Origin: RUG754 sp045545455
GTDB taxonomy: Bacteria > Bacillota > Clostridia > Peptostreptococcales > Anaerovoracaceae
Direction: 5' to 3'
Length of the DNA stretch: 61,050 bases
Assembly: GCA_045545455.1 (NCBI GenBank)
Contig: JAZQAY010000087.1
Coordinates: 1-61,050 of the forward strand
Position numbers and translations under genes: made by a program. Below are positions 50,942 through 59,270 of the stretch, in pieces (position 1 is the first letter of the stretch; each line of letters opens with the position of its first letter). Under the pieces are notes generated by a model. It had not been told where the DNA came from. It did no database searches and was given only the letters and a program-made list of their open reading frames with translations.

Positions 50942-51862
50942 CTAATTTCCCAGGCTTTCGAGCATTTCTATAAGCCTTTCGAGTTCATCCCTGGAGAAGA
51001 ATTCGATCTCTATCTTTCCTTTCTTGCCGGATCTCTTGATGCTGACCCTGGTTCCCAGTGCTTCTTTAAGATCCGCTTCGACCCTTGCCACGTCAGGATC
51101 CTTGGGTTTTCTTCCTGCCTTCTTCCTGCCGGGTGCGGGCTCTTCGGATGCCAACCTTTCCGTTTCTCTTACTGACAGCCCGTCATTGAGGATCATTTCA
51201 ACTATCCTGGCCTGTCTGGAAGGGTCCTCCACGCTGAGAAGAGCTCTGCCGTGTCCCGCGCTCAGTCTGCCTTCCGAGATCAGCTCCTTTATCTCATCCG
51301 GAAGTTTGAGAAGTCTCAGCGAGTTGGCAATGTATGGCCTGCTCTTTCCCACGCTCTTCGATACCTGCTCCTGGGTGAGCCCGTAGGTGGATATCATCTG
51401 ATTGAGACCCTCTGCCTCTTCCAGAGGATTCAGGTCTTCCCTCTGCATGTTCTCCACGATGGCCAGCAGCATATTCTGCTCGTCATCGATATCCCTGACG
51501 ATGCAGGGAACTTCCTTGAGTTCTGCCTTGACAGATGCTCTCCAGCGTCTCTCTCCGGCCACTATTTCATAGGTCTTTCCCTTTTTTCTTACAATAAGGG
51601 GCTGGATAATGCCGTTTTCTCTGATGGATTCAGCAAGTTCTGCGATCTTTTCTTCGTCGAAGACTTTTCTGGGCTGATTGGCGTTTGGCTTGACGTCATG
51701 GATGCTTATATACCTGACAGTCTCGGCATCGTCCTGCTTTTTATCCGGTTCAGTTTCTGCTGCTGCAGCGATCTTGACTTCCGCTCCTCTGTTAACAGGA
51801 ACCGAATCCGCAAACAGGGCATCCAGGCCTCTCCCCAGGCCGCCCTTTTTAGTTCCTGCCAT
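50942..51862 (-). CDS. parB: Chromosome partitioning protein ParB (Spo0J)
   Basis: 306 aa. CTPase/N-engagement part GERRWRASVKA, the helix-turn-helix QEQVSKSVGKSRPYIANSLR and RALLSVEDPSRQ are all present; C-terminal dimerisation domain ends the protein. Binds parS (52723 and the site at 50877) and spreads. Starts one base after the parA stop. Confidence 0.96.
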   Translation of the reverse strand: MAGTKKGGLGRGLDALFADSVPVNRGAEVKIAAAAETEPDKKQDDAETVRYISIHDVKPNANQPRKVFDEEKIAELAESIRENGIIQPLIVRKKGKTYEIVAGERRWRASVKAELKEVPCIVRDIDDEQNMLLAIVENMQREDLNPLEEAEGLNQMISTYGLTQEQVSKSVGKSRPYIANSLRLLKLPDEIKELISEGRLSAGHGRALLSVEDPSRQARIVEMILNDGLSVRETERLASEEPAPGRKKAGRKPKDPDVARVEADLKEALGTRVSIKRSGKKGKIEIEFFSRDELERLIEMLESLGN

Positions 51863-52633
51863 TTACTCCTCCTCCAGTTCTAAGAATTCATCAGCAAAAT
51901 CTCTGTAAGCCTCTGCTCCTCTGGACTTGGGGTCATACTTGATGATCGGCAGGCCGAAACTGGGTGCCTCAGCCAGTCTGACGTTTCTGGGAATAACCGT
52001 TGAATATACCTTATCTCCAAAATACTTTTTTACTTCCTGAACTACCGCTATGGAAAGATTCGTTCTTCCGTCGAACATGCTCAGGACAACTCCCTGGATC
52101 TCAAGTTTGGGATTCAGGCTCTTTTTTACGAGTTCTATGGTGCTTACCAGCTGGCTTACTCCCTCGAGAGCATAGAATTCGCACTGTATAGGTATCAGCA
52201 CCGAATCCACAGCCGTAAGCGAATTGATCGTCAGAAGTCCAAGTGAAGGAGGACAGTCTATGAAGATATAGTCATAGTCGTCCCTTACCTTATCAAGTCC
52301 GATCTTGAGAGTCTTTTCTCTCTCTTCGATCTGTACAAGTTCAACTTCTGCCCCTGCCAGATCCACGCTGGCCGGGATCAGATCGAGATTCTCCGTACTG
52401 GTATGCATGATCGTCTTTCTGGGATCATAGTTCTTATCGATCAGGATGTTATATACCGTGTTCTTCAGGTTTCTCTTGGAAACGCCGATGCCGCTGGTAG
52501 TATTCCCCTGAGGATCGATGTCCAGTATCAGCACTTTCTTACCCTTCATGGCGAGACATGCGGCAAGATTGATATTGGTAGTGGTTTTTCCAACTCCACC
52601 CTTTTGATCAAATATTGCTATTGCTTTTCCCAC
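51863..52633 (-). CDS. parA: Chromosome partitioning ATPase ParA (Soj)
   Basis: 256 aa from a GTG at 52633, chosen for the GGAGG 6 nt upstream; a longer in-frame start lacks one. Deviant Walker A DQKGGVGKTTTNINLA, Walker B DYIFIDCPPSLGLL. Positions origins with ParB and, in Bacillus, modulates DnaA. Confidence 0.96.
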   Translation of the reverse strand: MGKAIAIFDQKGGVGKTTTNINLAACLAMKGKKVLILDIDPQGNTTSGIGVSKRNLKNTVYNILIDKNYDPRKTIMHTSTENLDLIPASVDLAGAEVELVQIEEREKTLKIGLDKVRDDYDYIFIDCPPSLGLLTINSLTAVDSVLIPIQCEFYALEGVSQLVSTIELVKKSLNPKLEIQGVVLSMFDGRTNLSIAVVQEVKKYFGDKVYSTVIPRNVRLAEAPSFGLPIIKYDPKSRGAEAYRDFADEFLELEEE

Positions 52634-52722
52634 TTTGATCCTCCCTTTTCTCAAGTATAATTATTATACTACAGATCGGTATAAATTACTATAATAAATA
52701 CTGAAAAAAAGCAAAAAAAGAA

Positions 52723-52738
52723 TGTTTCACGTGAAACA
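52723..52738. promoter_or_regulatory. parS site
   Basis: TGTTTCACGTGAAACA, exact match to the Firmicute parS consensus, between rsmG and parA. Confidence 0.95.
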
Positions 52739-52771
52739 TTCTATTGTATCTTTGATATTAATTTAACAATA

Positions 52772-53452
52772 TCAGGCTTTTCCTAAAGGTTCCTTGAGGG
52801 GCGTCCCGGCCTTTCTCGGGTATGTCTTAGATGTGTTCTTCACCTTTTCTATAACGAGGATCCTGTGGTCGAGACCGTATTCCTCCATGGTGGTCTCCCT
52901 GATATCAATAAGGCGTCCGCCCAGTATTTTCAAGGCTTTTTCGGCATCTTTCGCTTCCTGATCTGCTCCGGGCCCCTTGTATGCCAGAAGAAATCCTCCG
53001 ACTTTTATAAAAGGAAGGCAGTACTCAGAAAGTGTAGCGAGGTTGGAAACTGCGCGGGATACGCACAGGTCATACTTCTCTCTGTGTTCCTTAGTCCTGG
53101 CGATATCCTCTGCCCTGCCATGCACCAGGCTGATATTCGATATGCCCAGATCTCCCGCAAGCTCATCTATGATCTTAAGCCTTTTATTAAGGGAATCCAG
53201 AAGCGTGAAACTCTTGTCTGGAGCATATACCGCAAGGGGTATCCCGGGGAAGCCTCCTCCTGTCCCCACGTCTATCACGTTCTTTGCGCTGATAAACTCA
53301 GGAAAATCCACGCACATCAAAGAATCCGCGTTGTGTTTCACCCTGAATTCCGCGGGATCTGTGATGTTAGTCAGGTTTACCTTCTCGTTCCACGAAAGTA
53401 TCCCTTCCATGTACTTCTCAAGTTTTAAATTCTGCTCTTCAGTGAGTTTCAA
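52772..53452 (-). CDS. rsmG: 16S rRNA (guanine(527)-N7)-methyltransferase RsmG
   Basis: 226 aa. VDVGTGGGFPGIPLAV (SAM motif), FTLLDSLNKRLKII and VSRAVSNLATL are family hallmarks; the closing TYPRKAGTP is also typical. Overlaps mnmG by 4 nt (coupled translation). Confidence 0.95.
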   Translation of the reverse strand: MKLTEEQNLKLEKYMEGILSWNEKVNLTNITDPAEFRVKHNADSLMCVDFPEFISAKNVIDVGTGGGFPGIPLAVYAPDKSFTLLDSLNKRLKIIDELAGDLGISNISLVHGRAEDIARTKEHREKYDLCVSRAVSNLATLSEYCLPFIKVGGFLLAYKGPGADQEAKDAEKALKILGGRLIDIRETTMEEYGLDHRILVIEKVKNTSKTYPRKAGTPLKEPLGKA

Positions 53453-55332
53453 TTCTTCTCTCTTCTCTTCTTTTCAAGGTATACCATGAGGACATTGATG
53501 TCTGCAGGAGAAACTCCGGATATCCTGGAGGCCTGGCCGATGCTTAAGGGCTTCACCTGCCCCAGCTTCTGTCTGGCTTCGAGTCTCAGCCCGTCGATAC
53601 TTTCATAGTCCAGATCCTCTGAGAGCTTCCTGTCCTCAAGCCTCTTGTATCTCTCTATCTGCCTCAGCTGCTTGTCGATATAGCCCTCATACTTTATCTC
53701 CACTTCAAGCTGGGTCTTCTCATGATACGTAAGGCCGGGTCTGGTCTCGTCGTCTATCTCTTCAAGATCATCGTAACTTATCTGCGGGCGCTTCAGAAGT
53801 TCCATAAAACTGGTCCTTCCCTCGACTTCGGTAGTGCCGTGGGCTATGAGGAATTCCCTGAGTTCATCTGCTCCGAGGCTCTTGTTCTCGAGTCTTTCCT
53901 TCTCCCTCTTCACCGCCTCCATCTTCTTAAGGTATCTCTGAAACCTGTCTTCTCCGGCAAGCCCGATCTTATATGCTTTCTCAGTGAGACGCTGATCCGC
54001 GTTGTCCTGCCTGAGAAGGAGCCTGTATTCTGCGCGGGAAGTCATGATCCTGTATGGTTCGTTGGTTCCCTTGGTCACAAGGTCGTCTATGAGGACCCCG
54101 ATGTACGCTTCATCGCGTCCCAGTATGAAAGGACCCTTGCCTTCGATCTTGAGAGCTGCGTTTATTCCTGCCATCAGGCCCTGACACGCCGCTTCCTCAT
54201 AGCCGGATGACCCGTTGAACTGCCCTGCACAAAACAGATTCTCCAGACCTCTGTACTCAAGACTCAGCTTGAGATCCTGCGGATCGATGGAATCGTACTC
54301 TATGGCGTAGGCGGGTCTCACTATCCTGATGTTCTCAAGGCCGGGAATGGTCTTATAGAAATCTCTCTGTACGTCTTCCGGAAGGGATGAGGACATGCCC
54401 TGGATGTACATCTCGTCGGTATCCAGCCCTTCAGGTTCCACGAAAAGCTGATGGCGCTCCTTATCCTTGAAGCGGTTAACCTTATCCTCGATGGACGGAC
54501 AGTACCTGGGACCTATTCCCTCGATCTGACCTCCGAACAGTGCAGATCTGTGGAAATTGGCACGTATCACCTTATGGGTCTCTTCATTTGTATAGCTAAG
54601 CCAGCAAAGCCCCTTGTTCTCACCTATATCATCATCCATGAAGGAGAAAGGGACGATCTCCTCGTCTCCCCTCTGCTCCGTCATCTTATCGTAGTCAAGG
54701 CTCTGGCCCAGACATCTGGCAGGGGTGCCGGTCTTGAAACGCCTGAGTTTCATGCCTTTGGCCCTCAGATTATCCGCAAGTTCCACGGAAGGTGCCAGAC
54801 CATTTGGTCCGCTCATAAATGCTGCATCGCCGATGAAGATCTTACCTCTTAAGAATGTGCCGGTGGCTAAAATAACGGCTTTTGCCTTATAGTACGTATG
54901 TGTTCTGGTGATGACTCCGGTGACTTTGCCGTCTTCAACTATGATATCCGTCACCTCTCCCTGCCTCATATCCAGGTTCGGAGTATGTTCCAGGGTCTTT
55001 TTCATCTCCAGATGATATCTGTTCTTATCCGCCTGAGCCCTTAAGGAATGGACCGCCGGGCCCTTGGCGGTATTCAGCATCTTCACCTGGATGAAGCTCT
55101 TGTCAATGTTTCTTCCCATCTCGCCTCCGAGAGCGTCTATCTCTCGTACGAGATGGCCCTTGCCGGTCCCTCCGATGGAAGGATTGCAGGGCATCATGGC
55201 TATAGCCTCCAGATTGATGCTGAACATGAGAGTGCTGTGCCCCATGCGCGCGGAAGCAAGGGCTGCTTCGCATCCCGCGTGCCCCGCTCCTATCACTATG
55301 ACGTCATATTCTCCCATGTAGATGTGTTCCAT
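53449..55332 (-). CDS. mnmG: tRNA uridine 5-carboxymethylaminomethyl modification protein MnmG
   Basis: 627 aa. FAD-binding VIGAGHAGCEAALA and the MnmG signatures GPRYCPSIEDKV and CAGQFNGSSGYEEAACQG. Works with MnmE on wobble U34 of tRNAs. ATG at 55332 has AGGTG upstream. Confidence 0.97.
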   Translation of the reverse strand: MEHIYMGEYDVIVIGAGHAGCEAALASARMGHSTLMFSINLEAIAMMPCNPSIGGTGKGHLVREIDALGGEMGRNIDKSFIQVKMLNTAKGPAVHSLRAQADKNRYHLEMKKTLEHTPNLDMRQGEVTDIIVEDGKVTGVITRTHTYYKAKAVILATGTFLRGKIFIGDAAFMSGPNGLAPSVELADNLRAKGMKLRRFKTGTPARCLGQSLDYDKMTEQRGDEEIVPFSFMDDDIGENKGLCWLSYTNEETHKVIRANFHRSALFGGQIEGIGPRYCPSIEDKVNRFKDKERHQLFVEPEGLDTDEMYIQGMSSSLPEDVQRDFYKTIPGLENIRIVRPAYAIEYDSIDPQDLKLSLEYRGLENLFCAGQFNGSSGYEEAACQGLMAGINAALKIEGKGPFILGRDEAYIGVLIDDLVTKGTNEPYRIMTSRAEYRLLLRQDNADQRLTEKAYKIGLAGEDRFQRYLKKMEAVKREKERLENKSLGADELREFLIAHGTTEVEGRTSFMELLKRPQISYDDLEEIDDETRPGLTYHEKTQLEVEIKYEGYIDKQLRQIERYKRLEDRKLSEDLDYESIDGLRLEARQKLGQVKPLSIGQASRISGVSPADINVLMVYLEKKRREKN

Positions 55333-55342
55333 ATCTTCACCT

Positions 55343-56704
55343 TTATTTTCCCAGGCAGAAGCGCCTGAAGACTTCGTTTATAATGTCGTCCCCTACCTCT
55401 TCACCTATTACGAGGCCGAGGGATGCGTATGCCTGATTCACGTCGATCTCGATCAGTTCCAGTGGCTCTCCAATTTCCACCAAAGAAATAGCGTCAGATA
55501 AAGACTGCTTAGCCTCCTTAAGAAGTGCCTCGTGCCTTGCGTTTGTAACGATGGTGCTTGACTTCTGGGAAACTTGTCCTCCGTATACCATGTTTTTAAT
55601 GGTCTTTTCAAGATCGCTTATCCCCTCGTCTTTTGCCACCGATGCTTCGATGAATACTGCGTTCGGAAGAGCTTCCCTCAGTTCTTCCTCATCGAGCTTC
55701 CTCTCAAGATCGGATTTGTTCATGAGGCAGATGACTTTCCTGCCTGCTGCAGCTTCAAGTATCTCCCTGTCTTCAGCACTCAGCTCTCTCGAAAGATCGG
55801 CTATGAATATGATGAGATCCGCCTTGTTGAAGGCTTCCTTGCTCTTCTCTATACCTATCTTCTCTATGGTATCATCTGTCTTTCTGATCCCTGCAGTATC
55901 CGTGAGGATCACAGGGATACCTCCGATGGAAAGGTCTTCTTCTATTACGTCTCTGGTGGTTCCGGGGATGGCTGTGACTATGGCCCTGCTCTCCTTGAGA
56001 AGAGCGTTCATGAGGGATGATTTTCCTACGTTGGGTTTTCCTATTATGGAGATCCTGAGTCCCTCTCTCATGATGCGGCCTGTATCAGCTGTATCAAGGA
56101 GTTTCGCGATCTCATCCCTTATCCCGGTAAGCCCTGTGCCGAGCTTATCGTAGGTGACTTCCTCTATATCCTCATCGGGATAATCGATATTTACCGTGAG
56201 GTCCACCAGAACGTCCACAAGGCGCTGCCTGAGATCCCTGATCTTTTCAGAAAAGCCTCCCTGAAGCTGGTCGAGAGCTACTTCGAAGCTCTTTTCTGTC
56301 CTGGATCTGATGAGGTCTATGACAGCTTCTGCCTGTGAGAGGTCAAGCCTTCCGTTAAGAAAAGCTCTCTTGGTGAACTCTCCGGGCTCCGCAAGACGGG
56401 CACCGTTATCCAGGCACAGCGAAAGTATCTTCTTGAGGGATACGACGGATCCGTGGCACTGGATCTCGCAGACGTCTTCGGCGGTATAGCTCTTAGGTCC
56501 CCTGAACCCGCAGACCATGACTTCGTCCACGGTCTCTCCGGTCTTAGGGTCTCTGATATGGCCGTAGACCATCTCCCGTTCCTTGAGTTTGCCGGTGAAG
56601 ATACTTGTCACAACGCTAAAAGCATCATCGCCGGATACCCTGATGATGCCGATTCCCCCTTCTCCATATGCAGTTGAGATAGCAGCTATAGTATCGACTC
56701 TCAT
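55343..56704 (-). CDS. mnmE: tRNA modification GTPase MnmE
   Basis: 453 aa. N-terminal folate-binding domain, central GTPase (GKPNVGKSSLMN, DTAGIR, NKSD) and the closing FCLGK with the essential Cys. Partner of MnmG, 10 bp upstream of it. Confidence 0.97.
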   Translation of the reverse strand: MRVDTIAAISTAYGEGGIGIIRVSGDDAFSVVTSIFTGKLKEREMVYGHIRDPKTGETVDEVMVCGFRGPKSYTAEDVCEIQCHGSVVSLKKILSLCLDNGARLAEPGEFTKRAFLNGRLDLSQAEAVIDLIRSRTEKSFEVALDQLQGGFSEKIRDLRQRLVDVLVDLTVNIDYPDEDIEEVTYDKLGTGLTGIRDEIAKLLDTADTGRIMREGLRISIIGKPNVGKSSLMNALLKESRAIVTAIPGTTRDVIEEDLSIGGIPVILTDTAGIRKTDDTIEKIGIEKSKEAFNKADLIIFIADLSRELSAEDREILEAAAGRKVICLMNKSDLERKLDEEELREALPNAVFIEASVAKDEGISDLEKTIKNMVYGGQVSQKSSTIVTNARHEALLKEAKQSLSDAISLVEIGEPLELIEIDVNQAYASLGLVIGEEVGDDIINEVFRRFCLGK

Positions 56705-56768
56705 GTGTTTTCCTTTTAAAAAACAAACCTCATCGACATTATATCTTACTTCGATGAGGTTTAAAAGA

Positions 56769-57584
56769 CTATTTTAATTCGATAATGACTCTTCTGTAAG
56801 GGTCTTCTCCCTCGGACCTTGTGGTCACATGGGGATGATTCTGAAGAGTAGCGTGTATTACCTTTCTCTCGTAAGGGTTCATGGGCTCCAGCTTGACGGG
56901 CCTCTTGCTTCTGGAGACCTTGCTTGCCAGGCGGTATGCCAGGGCTTCAAGTGTCCTTTCGCGTTTAGCTCTGTAGTTCTCTGCGTCAACTACCACTCTG
57001 GTATACTTGTTCTGATCCTTGTTAACTACAAGGCTTACAAGATACTGGATGGAGTCCAGTGTCTGACCGCGCTTTCCGATGATGGTGCCGGAATCCTTTC
57101 CCTGGATGTTCAGGTATATGGTCTCCTTTCCCATTTTGCCGGATACTTCACAGTCAAGACCCATTTCCTTGATAACTTCTCTCAAGAAGGTAATAGCCTT
57201 ATGGTCTTCCAGAACCGTTAATTCCTCTTCGGGATCTTCCCTGAGGACTGACAATTCGGGTTTTTTCGTCTTGTTTTCTTTAGTGGCTTTCTGTCTGTTC
57301 TTTTTTTCTTTATTCTGCTTGGGTCTTACTTCCTCTTTTACGGTCTCTTTGACCGGTTCTGCAACGGGAGTTTCATAAGCAGGTGCCGGCGGTTCCGGCT
57401 TAGGTTCTTCTTTTTTCTTTTTTTCTACTCTTACCAGAGCAAGCTTGGAACCGATACCAAAGAATCCTCTGGAAGGTTCCTCAAGAACAGTAACATCCAC
57501 TTCATCTATGGAGACCTTCAGATCTTCGAGAGCCAGTTTAACGGCTTCATCGACGTCGCGTCCCCATTTCTCGGAATAATCCAT
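56769..57584 (-). CDS. khpB: RNA-binding protein KhpB (Jag/EloR)
   Basis: 271 aa. Jag_N domain (1-55, with EEPSRGFFGIGSKLALV), a long Lys/Glu linker, KH domain (GKRGQTLDSIQYL) and R3H domain (ending RVIIELK). Controls cell elongation as a KhpA/KhpB RNA-binding pair. Own place between yidC and mnmE, as usual. Confidence 0.94.
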   Translation of the reverse strand: MDYSEKWGRDVDEAVKLALEDLKVSIDEVDVTVLEEPSRGFFGIGSKLALVRVEKKKKEEPKPEPPAPAYETPVAEPVKETVKEEVRPKQNKEKKNRQKATKENKTKKPELSVLREDPEEELTVLEDHKAITFLREVIKEMGLDCEVSGKMGKETIYLNIQGKDSGTIIGKRGQTLDSIQYLVSLVVNKDQNKYTRVVVDAENYRAKRERTLEALAYRLASKVSRSKRPVKLEPMNPYERKVIHATLQNHPHVTTRSEGEDPYRRVIIELK

Positions 57585-57627
57585 GTGTAAAGCTCCTCCA
57601 ATGTTACTATGATGTCAGATTATAATG

Positions 57628-58347
57628 TTATTTCTTTTTCTTTTTGCTCTTCTTGTCTTCTTCTGCCTGCTGTTTCTTCCACTGGTTGAACCTTAAGTTG
57701 TAGAAGATCTGGATGACCTGGCTGCCGAACCAGTAAATAGCAAGTCCTGCGGGATATGTTCTTGCAAACCAGAGGATCATGATGGGGAAGAAATATTTCA
57801 TCATCTTGCTCATCATATTTCCCTGGGCAGCATTTCCTGCTGCTCCCATGGATGCTGAATTCATCTGCTGTGCGGATGACATTGAGAATGATACGAAGGT
57901 GGCAGCTGCAGCCGCAAGGGGAAGTATCCACTTATCAGGCTGAGCAAGGTCGGGTATCCAGAGGAAAGTTTCGTGGATAGCATAAAGCATGTTCTCATCG
58001 GTAAGATATTTCATGGGAGTTCTTAAGAGTGCGAACAGACCCATGATAACGATCATCTGAACTACCATGGGAAGACAGCCTCCGTACATGGAAGCTCCCT
58101 CTTCCTTATAGAGTTCTGATACCTTCTGCTGGTAAACCTCTCTGTCTTTTCCATACTTCTGCTGAAGTTCCTGCATCTTGGGCTGAAGTTTACTCATCTT
58201 CATGGTAGACTTCATGGATTTGGCATAGACAGGATAAAGACAAAGTTTGATTATTACCGTGAGAATTATGATCGCTATACCGTAGTTTCCAACAAGGTTG
58301 TAAAGCAGGGTAAGCAAATAACTCAAAGGTGTAGCTAATAAACTCAT
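57628..58347 (-). CDS. yidC: Membrane protein insertase YidC (Oxa1 family)
   Basis: 239 aa from the ATG at 58347; the TTG further upstream lies in its GGAGG ribosome site. Core of five helices; cytosolic hairpin QPKMQELQQKYGKDREV and LPMVVQMIVIMGLF segment are typical. No lipoprotein Cys. Inserts membrane proteins with Sec or alone. Confidence 0.94.
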   Translation of the reverse strand: MSLLATPLSYLLTLLYNLVGNYGIAIIILTVIIKLCLYPVYAKSMKSTMKMSKLQPKMQELQQKYGKDREVYQQKVSELYKEEGASMYGGCLPMVVQMIVIMGLFALLRTPMKYLTDENMLYAIHETFLWIPDLAQPDKWILPLAAAAATFVSFSMSSAQQMNSASMGAAGNAAQGNMMSKMMKYFFPIMILWFARTYPAGLAIYWFGSQVIQIFYNLRFNQWKKQQAEEDKKSKKKKK

Positions 58348-58370
58348 TCTTTCAGTTTCCTCCAAGTTTT

Positions 58371-58580
58371 TTAAGGTACGGGATCATAACCTCCCTCACT
58401 CCAGGGGTGGCACCTTAAAATTCGTTTGATTCCCAGATAACTACCTTTAAAAAATCCGTATTTCTCTAAAGCCTGGATGAAATACGTGGAACAGGTAGGA
58501 TAGTACCGGCACGTAGGCGGGAACAATGGAGATATGAACTTTTGATAAAACCTGATGAACAGGATCAATATTCTCTTCAT
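58371..58580 (-). CDS. yidD: Membrane protein insertion efficiency factor YidD
   Basis: 69 aa, full length. Family motif FPPTCRYYPTCSTYFIQAL and RCHPWSEGGYDPVP at the end. Assists YidC-dependent insertion. Confidence 0.95.
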   Translation of the reverse strand: MKRILILFIRFYQKFISPLFPPTCRYYPTCSTYFIQALEKYGFFKGSYLGIKRILRCHPWSEGGYDPVP

Positions 58581-58585
58581 ATCTT

Positions 58586-58930
58586 TTATTTCTTGTCCTT
58601 AAGGAGTCCGGCCCTTTTAAAGGCATTCCTTATGGACTTATCCACTTCAAAAAAGTTTCTGCCGGTAATGGTGTTTCTGGCTATGATTATGATGTCATAA
58701 CCTATGGGAAGACTGTCTTTCATTAGCCTGTAGCTCTCTCTCATGAGACGTCTGGCCCTGTTTCTTCTGACACTGTTTCCCACTTTCTTGCTTGCTAAAA
58801 AACACGTCCTGTTGATGTCATTATAATTTTTGATATAGAAGACAACAACATATCTGTCGCCGACCGATCTGCCTCTCTTGTAGACGTTATCAAAGTCCGC
58901 TTCTTTTCTTAAAACATTATTCTTTAGCAT
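58586..58930 (-). CDS. rnpA: Ribonuclease P protein component
   Basis: 114 aa. Contains the RNR motif in KVGNSVRRNRARRLMRESYR, the hallmark RNA-binding helix. Protein part of RNase P for tRNA 5' maturation; the RNA subunit is not in this window. Five bp before yidD. Confidence 0.96.
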   Translation of the reverse strand: MLKNNVLRKEADFDNVYKRGRSVGDRYVVVFYIKNYNDINRTCFLASKKVGNSVRRNRARRLMRESYRLMKDSLPIGYDIIIIARNTITGRNFFEVDKSIRNAFKRAGLLKDKK

Positions 58931-58938
58931 GGTCTTCC

Positions 58939-59073
58939 TTAGGCGGATAATTTCTTTCTGCCCTTAGCTCTTCTTCTCTTTAATACATTTCTGCCGTTCT
59001 TGGTAGACATTCTCTTGCGGAATCCGTGCTCCTTCATTCTCTGTCTCTTTTTAGGCTGTAAAGTCATTTTCAT
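58939..59073 (-). CDS. rpmH: 50S ribosomal protein L34
   Basis: 44 aa, too short for many scans. Reads MKMTLQPKKRQRMKEHGFRK and ends RAKGRKKLSA, the universal L34 pattern. A GGAG lies 10 nt before the ATG at 59073 (a second in-frame ATG at 59067 is possible). First gene of the minus-strand run, 8 bp before rnpA. Confidence 0.97.
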   Translation of the reverse strand: MKMTLQPKKRQRMKEHGFRKRMSTKNGRNVLKRRRAKGRKKLSA

Positions 59074-59141
59074 GAGTCAATATCTCCTTTCTTGATTTAT
59101 TTCATATCGATCTGAATTTCAATCGACACATAGACTAAAGT

Positions 59142-59170
59142 ATTATAATAAAATATGATAGTTTTGTCAA
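59142..59170 (-). promoter_or_regulatory. rpmH operon promoter
   Basis: TTGACA (59165-59170), 17-bp spacer, TATAAT (59142-59147), both consensus boxes. Confidence 0.85.
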
Positions 59171-59194
59171 TTAAAATACATAAAAAAACAAAAG

Positions 59195-59242
59195 TTATCC
59201 ACAGATATTTTTCTTGCCTGTGGATAACTTGTTGGCTATAAT
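59195..59242 (+). promoter_or_regulatory. dnaA promoter with DnaA boxes
   Basis: TTGCCT (59214-59219), 17-bp spacer, TATAAT (59237-59242). A perfect DnaA box TGTGGATAA (59219-59227) lies between the boxes and another, TTATCCACA (59195-59203), just upstream. DnaA can therefore repress its own gene here. Confidence 0.82.
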
Positions 59243-59270
59243 ATACTTATACACCGTTAAGGAGATATAC

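Noticed and set aside
57620..57931. 103-codon ORF overlapping yidC
   Set aside because: Different frame of the yidC 3' half with no family match.
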